Part shown: positions 26,573 through 35,435 of the stretch, piece after piece
How the letters are laid out: each line of letters opens with the position of its first letter
How positions within the stretch are numbered: the first letter of the stretch is position 1
NCBI RefSeq assembly: GCF_001039275.2
Contig: NZ_CP030117.1
Location: forward strand, 4,744,501-4,808,500
DNA: 64,000 bases
From: Brevibacillus brevis
GTDB taxonomy: Bacteria; Bacillota; Bacilli; Brevibacillales; Brevibacillaceae
Reading direction: 5' to 3'
Position numbers and translations under genes: made by a program
Notes under the pieces: generated by a model
Databases searched by the model: none
What the model was told of the DNA's origin: nothing
What the model saw: the letters and a program-made list of their open reading frames with translations, nothing else

Positions 26573-28165
26573 TTACGCTAATACTTTTAGGACTTCATCG
26601 ACCTTTTTTCCGTTGGCGATCACACCGTGATTCATCCAGGTCATGAAATCCACCTGATACGCCCGATTGCTTTGGACAGCAGGAAGCGCTTGCCACACGG
26701 GATGGTTGAGCTGTAGCTGTTCGGCACCTGGTTTTCCCTCATGCCATTTGTCAAAGGCGAAAAAAATATGATCAGCATCCAGCGTAGACAGCTCTTCCCA
26801 CGATACCCCTTCTCTCACCTGCTTGGCAAATTGTTTTATTACGAAAGGAGCCGGCTCCATTTCCAAATCTTGAAACAACACCTGCGATGTGTAGTTTTTC
26901 TCCACGAGGATTTGATCAGCCGAGATGCGCAAGAAGGCTATCTTCTGCCCTTTGAGACTGCGTCCTATCACATTTTTGGCAGCTCTTACTTTTTGTTCAT
27001 ACTGCTCGATTGACTGCTCTGCCAATTCGCTTCGGCCCAACCGATCACCGAGGGTACGCAATGTTTTTCGCCACTCAGGACCGAACTGCCGAATCACGCA
27101 TGTAACGGCAATCCGGGCACATTTGGCATACACATCCGCCTTCCAGCCTGTACACTCCCGAAGCATAATGACATCTGGGGCACGACTGGACAAGAGCTGC
27201 ACGTCATCTGTCAACACATCGTACGTCGGTACATCATGTAGGCCCAAATAGTCCTGCTTGCCCCAATATGTATGCGCCCATTGAACGACGGGTCGAATGC
27301 CAAGGGCCAGCAAATAATCCTCCATATAAAGAGAGACGACTCGTAAATCATCCCGATGGATGTTGCGATATTTACCTGGCGCTAGCCCTACACGCTGCTT
27401 GAAACGACGATTGAAGTAATACTCACTGTTGAAACCGACGTTTTGGGCAATCTCGTTGATCCGATCACCTGTCATGAGCAGGAGTTGCTTCGCCCGATTG
27501 ATCCGCAGTTGATTCATGTAATCGAGCGGTATCTCTCCCGTCATTTCCTTGAAGAGCTGCGTATACCGCCAACGTGGAACATTCGCTTCCTGTGCTAGCT
27601 GGTCTACGGTCAGCGCCTCTTGATAGTGCTCCTCTACATACGCAATTGAACGTTCAACAGCCCGCCTCGGGTCCAAACTTGTTTTGCCTGGTACATTTTG
27701 GAGGGCCAAAACGCATAGCAATTCCTCAAACCGCACGTGATTATAGAATCGTTGCAGCGCCTCCGTGGCATCCCGATGCTTGTAAATCTCCGCAATCAAT
27801 TCAACGACACGTGAAAAAGGAGTACAGGTCAACTCCCCCATACAGAAAAAAGCCTCGGAAGCTTGCTCCTCCATCGGAGCTCCCGTGTGGACGACACGAA
27901 AAGTCAGATAATAGTAGTCGAGAACGTGACTCGTGCAACTGATCCAAACGTTCTGACGCGGTGCTGCAATCCAGCAACGCTCCCGAGAGAACCGATATGT
28001 CGATGATTCGATTTCAATGAGCCCCTCTCCGTCTGTTGCTACAATCATCGCGTAGTCTTCCGGCTCTTGATAGTCCTGCCATCTTTCCACATTTACTTTT
28101 TGCATGGACGTCATTGCGAAAAATGATGGTGGAGATAGCTTGGCCCTGGATGCTTCGTTATTCAT
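26573..28165 (-). CDS. Btr-like AraC regulator fused to siderophore-binding domain (first copy)
   Basis: The 530-aa product has an N-terminal sensor (about 1-160), an AraC helix-turn-helix region (about 170-270: LTVDQLAQEANVPRWRYTQLF, then IAQNVGFNSEYYFNRRFK) and a C-terminal substrate-binding domain of the FepB/FeuA type (LLALGIRPVVQWAHTYWGKQDY). There is no signal peptide, so the binding domain senses ligand inside the cell, as known for Bacillus Btr with bacillibactin. I chose ATG 28165 because GTGAGGGAG lies just ahead and the longer frame would run through the Fur box. It should activate the adjacent uptake genes. A paralogue lies at 30623-32269. Confidence 0.92.
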   Translation of the reverse strand: MNNEASRAKLSPPSFFAMTSMQKVNVERWQDYQEPEDYAMIVATDGEGLIEIESSTYRFSRERCWIAAPRQNVWISCTSHVLDYYYLTFRVVHTGAPMEEQASEAFFCMGELTCTPFSRVVELIAEIYKHRDATEALQRFYNHVRFEELLCVLALQNVPGKTSLDPRRAVERSIAYVEEHYQEALTVDQLAQEANVPRWRYTQLFKEMTGEIPLDYMNQLRINRAKQLLLMTGDRINEIAQNVGFNSEYYFNRRFKQRVGLAPGKYRNIHRDDLRVVSLYMEDYLLALGIRPVVQWAHTYWGKQDYLGLHDVPTYDVLTDDVQLLSSRAPDVIMLRECTGWKADVYAKCARIAVTCVIRQFGPEWRKTLRTLGDRLGRSELAEQSIEQYEQKVRAAKNVIGRSLKGQKIAFLRISADQILVEKNYTSQVLFQDLEMEPAPFVIKQFAKQVREGVSWEELSTLDADHIFFAFDKWHEGKPGAEQLQLNHPVWQALPAVQSNRAYQVDFMTWMNHGVIANGKKVDEVLKVLA

Positions 28166-28183
28166 CTCCCTCACCCTTTTCGT

Positions 28184-28202
28184 GAGAATGATTATCATTT
28201 AC
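28184..28202 (-). promoter_or_regulatory. Fur box upstream of the first Btr-like gene
   Basis: GAGAATGATTATCATTTAC matches the Fur consensus at 16 of 19 positions. It lies immediately upstream of the start codon at 28165. Confidence 0.82.
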
Positions 28203-28249
28203 TATTATAATGAGTAAACATCCCGACGACAAGCTCCACAAATGAAAAA

Positions 28250-28280
28250 GAAAGCGCATCAATCAAAATGACGCGCTTTC
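28250..28280 (-). terminator. Intrinsic terminator of the siderophore lipoprotein gene
   Basis: GAAAGCGCGTCA pairs with TGATGCGCTTTC, and CTTTTTC follows on the minus strand. It closes the gene that stops at 28295 and separates it from the Btr-like gene. Confidence 0.8.
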
Positions 28281-28294
28281 TCTCTTGAACTCGA

Positions 28295-29287
28295 TTACTT
28301 TACAAACGCTTTGACCAAATCGTCTGCCTTCTTCATATTGGCCAGCATGGCACCAGATTGCCAATGTGTCCGCTCCATTGGGTAGACATGACCTTTTTTC
28401 ACAGCAGGAACCGATTTCCAGATCGGGCTCTCCAAAATCTTGAGCGCATCCTTGTTTTCTTCCGAAGTCCACGTACCGTTCGACGGGAACACAATGATAT
28501 GGTCTGCATCAATAGCCGGGATAGCTTCTTCTGATAACACCACGTGCGTTTCTTGATTTTTGGCAGCAGAATACGGCGTAAGTCCCAGCTCCTTATAGAG
28601 CATGCCTGTGTAAACATTGCTATCTCCGAAAAGGGCCAAATTCGGCTTATTTCCCACGTTCAAACGAATGACGGCCACCGTTTCGTTGCCAATTGCCTTT
28701 TCAAGCTTTGCCTTGGTATCCGCAATTTTCTCATTGTACTTTTGGATCGCTTCGTCTGCTTTTTCTGGAACACCTAGGACCTCGGCGATTTTCTTGAGTC
28801 TTCCAATCGTGTCGTTACGGAGTTCATCCGGTAGCTTGTACGTAGGGGCTACCTTGCTGAATTCCTCGTATTTCTTGGGATCAGCGTAGCCATCCACAAT
28901 GATGATATCCGGGTTGGCTGCAAGTAACGCTTCAATACTTCCTGTAATATCAAAAAGCGGCACGTCCAGACCGAGGTAATCCTGTTTGCCCCACGCCGGG
29001 TGATACCACTGGACAACGGGAGTCACACCCAGTGCTGTCAAGAAGTCCTCCTGATAAATCGCCGCTACCCGCTCTGGCTTTACCGGAATCTCTACATCGC
29101 CATAGGCGTCTTTCACCACTTTGGTTTTCGCAGCCTTGTTCTCCGTCGATGCTGGTTGCTCTGTCGATGCTTTCTGCTCAGTGGATGTTGGCTCCGCTGC
29201 TTTTTCTGTACACGCAGTTAACACGAGCATCATGATCAACATTAATGCTATCATTGCCACTCCTGCATTCCGAACCGTTCTGACCAT
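28295..29287 (-). CDS. Iron-siderophore-binding lipoprotein (first copy)
   Basis: The 330-aa precursor begins with a signal peptide and lipobox (MLVLTACTEKA). A Ser/Thr/Glu-rich linker repeats STEQ and STEN units. A FepB/FeuA-type binding domain follows: VAAIYQEDFLTALGVTPVVQWYHPAWGKQDYLGL, then LLAANPDIIIVDGYADPKKYEEF. Wording of the first lobe closely resembles the C-terminal domain of the Btr-like protein next to it (VVQW, WGKQDYLGL), so both probably see the same ligand. It is anchored outside the membrane and feeds the permeases at 24351-26449. Confidence 0.93.
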   Translation of the reverse strand: MVRTVRNAGVAMIALMLIMMLVLTACTEKAAEPTSTEQKASTEQPASTENKAAKTKVVKDAYGDVEIPVKPERVAAIYQEDFLTALGVTPVVQWYHPAWGKQDYLGLDVPLFDITGSIEALLAANPDIIIVDGYADPKKYEEFSKVAPTYKLPDELRNDTIGRLKKIAEVLGVPEKADEAIQKYNEKIADTKAKLEKAIGNETVAVIRLNVGNKPNLALFGDSNVYTGMLYKELGLTPYSAAKNQETHVVLSEEAIPAIDADHIIVFPSNGTWTSEENKDALKILESPIWKSVPAVKKGHVYPMERTHWQSGAMLANMKKADDLVKAFVK

Positions 29288-29321
29288 CTTTCTACCCTCT
29301 CTCGCATCTGTTGATGATTAT

Positions 29322-29340
29322 CGAATTGATATTCATTCTC
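29322..29340 (-). promoter_or_regulatory. Fur-box candidate upstream of the first siderophore lipoprotein
   Basis: On the minus strand GAGAATGAATATCAATTCG matches the Fur consensus at about 13 of 19 positions. It is 35 bases upstream of the start at 29287. Confidence 0.6.
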
Positions 29341-29503
29341 ACTATTTGCATTCTGATCATATTTGTTTCCTCTCTATCTGACAATGCATTTTCTCCACTA
29401 TTTTTTGTCCAAACTCTACAACGGTCCGTGTGAAATCCTTCCCTTTGTACAAAATCAATGATGGGTATCTGACGTTTGTCCATTGAGCTGGTAAGCTATA
29501 TCT

Positions 29504-29522
29504 GATAATGATTATCATTGAA
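29504..29522 (+). promoter_or_regulatory. Fur box upstream of the second siderophore lipoprotein
   Basis: GATAATGATTATCATTGAA contains a perfect core and matches 16 of 19 consensus positions. It lies about 40 bases upstream of the start at 29561. Confidence 0.85.
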
Positions 29523-29560
29523 AACAAACAGATTCAAACGACTACTGGAGGAAAATGAAA

Positions 29561-30517
29561 ATGAACCAAATGCGCAGTATAAGCGGAACGCTAGGAATCT
29601 TCGTACTGGCTGGCAGCTTGCTCATCGGATGCAGTCCATCTGCTTCTCAGACAACGAGCGAAGCGAACAGCGCGGCAAGTCAGAAAAACCAGACGCGACC
29701 ATATACGGATTATCTCGGGCATGCAGGCAACATCCCGGTCTCTCCCGCACGAATCATCTATTCCGGTGAGACATTTGGCGATATGCTCGCGTTGGGCGTG
29801 AAGCCGATTGGGGGATTCGGGTACGCCAACCAAATCTTTGAAGACCAACTGCACGATGTCGAGAATGTCGGTTTTCCCATTAATCTCGAAAAGGTTCTGG
29901 AATTACAGCCCGACCTGATTATCCATGCAAATACCGAAGAAAAAGAATATGAACAGCTAGCCAAAATCGCCCCTACCGTCATTTTTGATACATTCGCGCC
30001 TTTGGAAGAACGGATGACCCAGCTCGGTGATATTCTTGGGAAACCGGAAGCAGCTACCAAATGGCTTGATGATTACAAGCGTAAATCGGAGGAGATGTGG
30101 AAGAAGCTGAAGGAGTCTGGCATCATGAAAGAAGGAGAAACCGCCTCTGTCTTTACCTATTATCCGGGTGATCGGCTATTTGTCATGGCAAGAACAGGGC
30201 TTTCCCAAGTCCTCTACGATACAAATGGATTCAAGCCCACCGCGCCCATTCAGGAAATACTCGATGCACAAAAAGGATTTGAACTCATCTCTGTAGAACG
30301 TTTGCCCGAAATAGCGGGAGATCGTATTTTCATTCTGAATACTTCGAGTGAGGAAGCTGAGAAATCAACGCAGGAGCTGCTAAAATCACGCATCTGGAGA
30401 GACCTGCCTGCTGTTAAAAACGGATCTGTCTACTTTATCGACATCGAAAAATCTAGCAGTGATGCCACAACAAGAGAATGGCTCCTACAAAAGATTCCTG
30501 AGATCCTAACGAAGTAA
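29561..30517 (+). CDS. Iron-siderophore-binding lipoprotein (second copy)
   Basis: The start is ATG 29561, 9 bases after GGAGG; an ATG at 29555 is also in frame but too close. The 318-aa precursor has a lipobox (GSLLIGCSPSA) and a two-lobe iron-chelate binding domain: IIYSGETFGDMLALGVKPIGG, LELQPDLIIHANTEEKEYEQL, and a final NGSVYFIDIEKSS. It is more like the C-terminal domain of the second Btr-like protein (IIYIGETFNDLLAL, FANAEEDKYKQM) than like the first lipoprotein, so it may handle a different siderophore. No permease lies beside it. Confidence 0.93.
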   Translation: MNQMRSISGTLGIFVLAGSLLIGCSPSASQTTSEANSAASQKNQTRPYTDYLGHAGNIPVSPARIIYSGETFGDMLALGVKPIGGFGYANQIFEDQLHDVENVGFPINLEKVLELQPDLIIHANTEEKEYEQLAKIAPTVIFDTFAPLEERMTQLGDILGKPEAATKWLDDYKRKSEEMWKKLKESGIMKEGETASVFTYYPGDRLFVMARTGLSQVLYDTNGFKPTAPIQEILDAQKGFELISVERLPEIAGDRIFILNTSSEEAEKSTQELLKSRIWRDLPAVKNGSVYFIDIEKSSSDATTREWLLQKIPEILTK

Positions 30518-30526
30518 TGAAACACG

Positions 30527-30566
30527 AGAAGCTTTTCAACAATGATTGAAAAGCTTCTTTCTTTTG
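30527..30566 (+). terminator. Intrinsic terminator after the second siderophore lipoprotein
   Basis: AGAAGCTTTTCAA pairs perfectly with TTGAAAAGCTTCT, and TTCTTTT follows. It makes the next gene depend largely on its own Fur-controlled promoter. Confidence 0.85.
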
Positions 30567-30587
30567 TATACAAATGATAAAATGAAT

Positions 30588-30606
30588 GATAATGATTCTC
30601 ACAAAA
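30588..30606 (+). promoter_or_regulatory. Fur box upstream of the second Btr-like gene
   Basis: GATAATGATTCTCACAAAA matches 14 of 19 Fur consensus positions. It ends just before the ribosome binding site of the gene starting at 30623. Confidence 0.7.
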
Positions 30607-30622
30607 AAGGATGGTACAACCG

Positions 30623-32269
30623 ATGCTGCATTCTATACCACCTCAGCCCCTGCTCGGTTCCCTTCATTTTCAGTTGTGTAAAGTAGAGCGGACGGCTAGT
30701 CCTTTCCCCACTCCCTTCCATACCCTGCTCTTCTTCACAAAAGGTTACGGCAGCCTCCGTATTCACGACCAAACGATTTCACCTTTGGCAGGAAAGTGTT
30801 TTTTGCTATCACCGTCTACTCCTTTTGCTATCGAATCCTTGTACGATAGCGCGATTGATTGCTACCAAATTTCGTTTACCGTCATCCAGTTCGATGCAGA
30901 CAATAGGCCCCAATCTTACCCATACGCACTGCTAGGTGGCCGTATCGAGCTGTCCGCTCACCCCTCTTCCCGGCTTTTGCGCTTATGTGACGCTTTGCTT
31001 TTGGGCCGTTCCACTTCTTCTGAAATGGACAGCTTTTGGCAGCAATTGCGGTTCCAGAAGCTGCTCGGTTTTTTGCTGGAGCAAAATCTCTCTCCTGACA
31101 TGACCCCTAGCAAGAGCAAAGAGGTCGAGAACAGCATTCGTTATATCCAGCAAAATTATCAAGAGAACATAACGGTCAAGCAGTTGGCACAACTGGCCAA
31201 TGTGCCATCGTGGCAGTACACGCTGCTCTTTCGCCAGTTGACGGGTAAAAAGCCTTTGGAATATGTGACCGAGCAGCGTATTCATCATGCGAAAAAGCTC
31301 TTGAAAAGCTCGAACGATTCATTGCGGGACATCGCCTCACAGGTCGGCTTCACGGATGAGTATTATTTCAATCGTCGCTTTCGAAAGTCGACCGGTTATA
31401 CGCCAAGGCAATATTCCAGGCTGACTCACCGCATGGAGCTCGTGCAGGACTGGGCCGGTCATGAGGTAGAGATCCCCCTTCAGCCACAACGTATCATTTA
31501 TATTGGGGAGACGTTTAATGATTTGCTCGCGCTCCAGGTGGAAAATATCATCGGTGGGAATTTTACCTGGATGGAACGAACGATCTACCGAGACAGGGTA
31601 AGACACATGCAGGATATCGCCTTTCCCGTTGACTATGATCATTTGACGACATTGAAGCCAGATCTAATCATTTTCGCGAACGCGGAAGAAGACAAATACA
31701 AGCAGATGAGCCGGATTGCCCCAACGCTCGCCTTTCATTCATTTGCTTCGCTGGAGGAACGGTTACATACACTCGGAGATTGGCTGGGGAAAAAGGATGA
31801 GGCGCGAGAATGGCTCAGGAAATATCACACGAATGCTACTACTATGTGGAATCAGCTACGCTCCGAGCTTGTGCCGGGTGAGACTGCATCCGTCTTTATC
31901 CATGAGCATGGCGGACGTCTGTTCGTAATGGGCACTTCAGGACTTTCCTCCGCCCTTTACCATCCAAACGGTTTTTCTTCTGTGGATAAAATTCAAGAAG
32001 TACTGCAAGCTGGCTACGGTTTTATCGAAATTCGAGAGGAGGACATCCCCCTGTACGCAGGTGATCGGATTTTTATGCTGCTGTCCGAAGACCCCGAATC
32101 GCGTCAGGCTACCGCCGCATTCATACAAAGTGAAAGGTGGCACAGTCTGCCTGCCGTTCAAAACGGCTATGTCTATTTTGTAGAAGCGCAAAAATGGAAT
32201 TACGGCGCTGCTCTTACCAGAGAGAGATTGCTGCATATGCTGCCACGTTTGCTGCGCCATTCTTCCTGA
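30623..32269 (+). CDS. Btr-like AraC regulator fused to siderophore-binding domain (second copy)
   Basis: This 548-aa paralogue of the protein at 26573-28165 has the same order: sensor (1-160), AraC helix-turn-helix (ITVKQLAQLANVPSWQYTLLF, then IASQVGFTDEYYFNRRFR) and a cytoplasmic binding domain (about 275-548). ATG 30623 sits 8 bases after AAGGATGG; an in-frame ATG at 30611 is too close. Its binding domain resembles the lipoprotein encoded just upstream, so each regulator seems matched to its own lipoprotein. It likely activates uptake when the loaded siderophore enters the cell. Confidence 0.92.
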   Translation: MLHSIPPQPLLGSLHFQLCKVERTASPFPTPFHTLLFFTKGYGSLRIHDQTISPLAGKCFLLSPSTPFAIESLYDSAIDCYQISFTVIQFDADNRPQSYPYALLGGRIELSAHPSSRLLRLCDALLLGRSTSSEMDSFWQQLRFQKLLGFLLEQNLSPDMTPSKSKEVENSIRYIQQNYQENITVKQLAQLANVPSWQYTLLFRQLTGKKPLEYVTEQRIHHAKKLLKSSNDSLRDIASQVGFTDEYYFNRRFRKSTGYTPRQYSRLTHRMELVQDWAGHEVEIPLQPQRIIYIGETFNDLLALQVENIIGGNFTWMERTIYRDRVRHMQDIAFPVDYDHLTTLKPDLIIFANAEEDKYKQMSRIAPTLAFHSFASLEERLHTLGDWLGKKDEAREWLRKYHTNATTMWNQLRSELVPGETASVFIHEHGGRLFVMGTSGLSSALYHPNGFSSVDKIQEVLQAGYGFIEIREEDIPLYAGDRIFMLLSEDPESRQATAAFIQSERWHSLPAVQNGYVYFVEAQKWNYGAALTRERLLHMLPRLLRHSS

Positions 32270-32275
32270 AGCAAA

Positions 32276-32312
32276 CAGGCCAGCTTCCCTGTCGTGGGGA
32301 ATCGCTGGCCTG
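32276..32312. terminator. Hairpin between convergent Btr-like and DeoR-type genes
   Basis: CAGGCCAGC pairs with GCTGGCCTG, and the inner bases TTCCC and GGGAA add to the stem. U-tracts are weak on both sides, so it is a probable but not ideal bidirectional terminator. Confidence 0.6.
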
Positions 32313-32319
32313 CTCACTA

Positions 32320-33108
32320 CTACTCCTCTGCTACCATCCATGCTACATTTTTTGCTTGGAGTCCTTTATTCCATTCTGCTGGTGCTGCCGTATCGCTGAT
32401 CACGATGTCAACCTCTCCCAAGTCTGCGATCTTGCACAATGTGCTGACCCCGATTTTGGAGTGGTCCGCTAGCACAATACTTTCATTGGCATTTTCGATG
32501 AAACAACGGGCGAGTTCCGTTCGATCCGGCTCATAGCAGGTCAAGCCTTTTTGGAGCAAGATGCCGTCTGCCGCGATAAACGCCTTGTCCACATAAAATT
32601 GTTTCATCATCTTCTCTGCATAGGTCCCGCTTACCCGATGATGCTTGGCGCTCACCTTTCCACCCAGGAAGTAGATGTCTGCCGCAAGCATTCCATTGTT
32701 TTGGTACTCGATTAATCGATTCAGCGCTGTGATCGAGCTAGTGAGGATCGTCAAATCTTTTTTCGTCTCGAGAAAGCTGATCATTTGCAAAGTCGTTGTC
32801 CCTTCATCGATGACAATGGTATCGCTGTCTTGCACCAAGTCCGCCGCCAGCCGCCCAATTCGTTTCTTTTCTTCCGCTCGCAAGACTTCACGGGCAAAAT
32901 GAGAGGGCTCAGAGCGCTCCACTGTCAGCTTTACTGCCCCGCCATAAACGCGCTTCAGTTTTTTCTCCGCCTCCAGCTCTTCCAAATACCTGCGGATCGA
33001 CTCAGACGAGACTTGCAGCTTTTTGACCAGTTCATTGGTCCGCACCTTGCCATTGGAATTGATCAACTGCAAAATGATTTGCTTACGCTCTTCCCCGAAC
33101 AACGACAC
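32320..33108 (-). CDS. DeoR-family transcriptional regulator of the phosphonate operon
   Basis: The 262-aa product starts with GTG at 33108, 8 bases after GGGGGA. Residues 1-57 are a DeoR helix-turn-helix (RKQIILQLINSNGKVRTNEL, then VSSESIRRYLEELEAEKKLKR). The rest is the DeoR sensor domain, with VIDEGTTTLQMISFL and FIAADGILLQKGLTC, which binds a phosphorylated small molecule in known members. It is the last gene of the aminoethylphosphonate operon, 25 bases after the dehydrogenase-like gene. It probably regulates the operon, with a phosphonate intermediate as a natural candidate effector. Confidence 0.9.
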   Translation of the reverse strand: MSLFGEERKQIILQLINSNGKVRTNELVKKLQVSSESIRRYLEELEAEKKLKRVYGGAVKLTVERSEPSHFAREVLRAEEKKRIGRLAADLVQDSDTIVIDEGTTTLQMISFLETKKDLTILTSSITALNRLIEYQNNGMLAADIYFLGGKVSAKHHRVSGTYAEKMMKQFYVDKAFIAADGILLQKGLTCYEPDRTELARCFIENANESIVLADHSKIGVSTLCKIADLGEVDIVISDTAAPAEWNKGLQAKNVAWMVAEE

Positions 33109-33133
33109 GCCGAATGTCCCCCTATATCGTACT

Positions 33134-34297
33134 TTACGTCATTTCGATCTTCTCGCCATGGATGTAAATCTGACGTTTTGTCAGCTCGTGAAAAATCACA
33201 GCCGGATCAAATGCTTCTTCTGGTGTTATGACGCCAACAGCTTTTACGTTTCCTTTTGCGATCTGCTCAGTCGCAATCGCCAGCGGGATTCCTACGTTGC
33301 GGGTATAGGCGCGCAGCCCAGCCCAGTCAGCTACAGAGCCGTCTGATGCCGGATGTGTATGGTACAGGACGTGTCCGACTTTGCGACCGTCCTTGGTACC
33401 TGTTACCTCGACATGAAGCGAATACCCGTATAATGCCGTCTCTTTTCCCTCTCTAGAATTGTAGAGGTATTGGGAGATACAATCAAGGATTCCCACCTTT
33501 GTTTCCCCTACCATGATGGGGTCGTTCCGCAAAAAGCCATAATCATAGAGGGCTTTGACCAGCTCCATGTTTTGCTTCGGCCATGTTCCCCGCACCTCGA
33601 TCAGCTTTACCCCTTTTGGAGACAAAGCCTGTGCGAGCGTTTTTGTCTCTGCATGTGGAATGATGTACTGAATTGTTTTTCCATACGGCTCAGGAAGCTT
33701 TATTTCGCGTGGGCGAGCAAATGGCGGGACTTGAATGAACGCGCCATTTTCATAGACGACGCGCCCTGGCAAATCTGGATCATACTCATAGGTCGTCGTC
33801 TCTGTGATCGATTTGGAAAAGGCAATCGGGCGAAAGGAGCCGTGGCTGACGCGGACTTCGTCGACTTCATCGAGCTGGTTCGCTGCATGTATCGCCATCA
33901 TTTGGGTCAGTCCAGGCGTCATGCCAAAGCCAGGCAGGCAGGTCTTCCCATGAGCGCGGAAGATCGCATCCGATGCGTTTTCTTCCCCAAACCCGTTCAA
34001 ATTGATGCCATGGCAGCCAGCCTCCGCAATCGCAGCAGTAGACAGACCGTTCAGTGTGATGGTGGTTCCGTCCATGACGATGTCGTATCCGCGCATTTTT
34101 TGGACCGTATCCGCATGATCGCGTACATTTACCGGTACAAAATCTACGCGTGGATCGTTCAGCCACTCGACTACCTTGCGACCTTCTTCTTCATTAAAAT
34201 CGCCGATCGTAATCTGCTCAAAATCCGAATGCATCACGAGATCGAGCACAGCTTCCCGACAAATATTTCCCGCTCCACCCAAGCAAAACACTTTCAT
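33134..34297 (-). CDS. Saccharopine-dehydrogenase-like oxidoreductase in the AEP operon
   Basis: The 387-aa protein has an N-terminal Rossmann fold (MKVFCLGGAGNICREAVLDL) and the general architecture of saccharopine dehydrogenase/reductase relatives: GINLNGFGEENASD, then LPGFGMTPGLTQMMA. ATG 34297 follows AGGAGG; a GTG at 34300 is alternative. Its place between phnW and the regulator suggests a task in aminoethylphosphonate metabolism, for example on an N-substituted substrate or on the amino or aldehyde intermediate, but the sequence does not say which. It is not part of the known PhnW-PhnX route. Lysine metabolism is unlikely given the context. Confidence 0.82.
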   Translation of the reverse strand: MKVFCLGGAGNICREAVLDLVMHSDFEQITIGDFNEEEGRKVVEWLNDPRVDFVPVNVRDHADTVQKMRGYDIVMDGTTITLNGLSTAAIAEAGCHGINLNGFGEENASDAIFRAHGKTCLPGFGMTPGLTQMMAIHAANQLDEVDEVRVSHGSFRPIAFSKSITETTTYEYDPDLPGRVVYENGAFIQVPPFARPREIKLPEPYGKTIQYIIPHAETKTLAQALSPKGVKLIEVRGTWPKQNMELVKALYDYGFLRNDPIMVGETKVGILDCISQYLYNSREGKETALYGYSLHVEVTGTKDGRKVGHVLYHTHPASDGSVADWAGLRAYTRNVGIPLAIATEQIAKGNVKAVGVITPEEAFDPAVIFHELTKRQIYIHGEKIEMT

Positions 34298-34316
34298 CAC
34301 GCTAGCCTCCTATTAT

Positions 34317-35435
34317 TTACTCCAGCCAGAAACGATTGTTTTCCATTGCTGCGATTAATCTCTCGATATCCTCTGGGTAAACCTCTCCGATATTGCCAAT
34401 CCGAAACGTGTCCGCTTGCGAGATTTTGCCCGGATAAATGACGAAGCCTGCCTGCTTTAGCCGCTCATACAGTTGTGCGAAAGTGAATGCTTCGCTATCA
34501 GGAAAATAAAAGGAAGTGATGAAGGGCGATTGCGATTCTTTTGGCAACAGGATGCGAAAACCGTTGCGCTCCATGCCTTCTGCGAGTAGCTGCTGATTTC
34601 GCTGGTAACGCTCGTACCGTTTTTCAACTCCCCCTTCTGCCTCAAGCTCTATCAGGGCTTGATAAAAGGCGCGCACGACATGAGTCGGAGAAGTATAGCG
34701 CCACTTTCCGTTTTGCTCCTCCATCGTCTTCCACTGGCTATACAAATCGAGGGACAACGTACGTGCAATCCCCTTGCATTCGATGAGCGCAGACGTTTTG
34801 GCAATGACAAAGCCGAAGCCAGGCACACCTTGGATGCATTTGTTTGCGCTTGAGATCAGGAAGTCGATTGAGAGCGCTGCTGCGTCCATTGGAATGCCAC
34901 CGAAGCTGCTCATCGCATCTACGATATAGACTTTTCCGTACTTCTTGGCGACTTCTCCAATTTCTTTGATGGGATTGAGCATGCCCGTAGTTGTTTCTGA
35001 ATGCACGACAGCCACATGCGTGATCGTTGCATCCGCCTCTAATCTCTGCTCCAATGCCTCTGCATCGGCTTTTGTCACTTCGCCAAAATCAATGACCTCC
35101 GTCGCGATTCCATGGACTTGTGCCATTTCCACGATCCGATCCCCGTAGGCGCCATTCGTCAAGACGAGCAGCTTGCCGTCTGCGGGAATCGCACTGCTCA
35201 CCACCGCTTCCACACAAAAGGTCCCGCTGCCTTGCATCAAAACGCTCGTATACTCCTCTACCTGCGAGGTTGCCAATCGGACGAGCTTCTGACGGATTGC
35301 CTGTACCAGTTCATTGTAATCACGATCCCACGTGCACCAATCTCGGAGCATTGCTTCGCGAACGGTTGTGGAAGTGGTCAATGGTCCGGGGGTGAGCAAC
35401 AAGTACGGATTATCGGTTGATCTTGTCTGATTCAT
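34317..35435 (-). CDS. phnW: 2-aminoethylphosphonate-pyruvate transaminase
   Basis: This 372-aa fold-type I PLP enzyme starts with [21 protein letters not shown], characteristic of this family. The active-site region reads [12 protein letters not shown], then [15 protein letters not shown] with the lysine that holds PLP. It moves the amino group of 2-aminoethylphosphonate to pyruvate, giving phosphonoacetaldehyde and alanine in the cytoplasm. It overlaps phnX by 4 bases, so the two steps are translationally coupled. Confidence 0.96.
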   Translation of the reverse strand: MNQTRSTDNPYLLLTPGPLTTSTTVREAMLRDWCTWDRDYNELVQAIRQKLVRLATSQVEEYTSVLMQGSGTFCVEAVVSSAIPADGKLLVLTNGAYGDRIVEMAQVHGIATEVIDFGEVTKADAEALEQRLEADATITHVAVVHSETTTGMLNPIKEIGEVAKKYGKVYIVDAMSSFGGIPMDAAALSIDFLISSANKCIQGVPGFGFVIAKTSALIECKGIARTLSLDLYSQWKTMEEQNGKWRYTSPTHVVRAFYQALIELEAEGGVEKRYERYQRNQQLLAEGMERNGFRILLPKESQSPFITSFYFPDSEAFTFAQLYERLKQAGFVIYPGKISQADTFRIGNIGEVYPEDIERLIAAMENNRFWLE

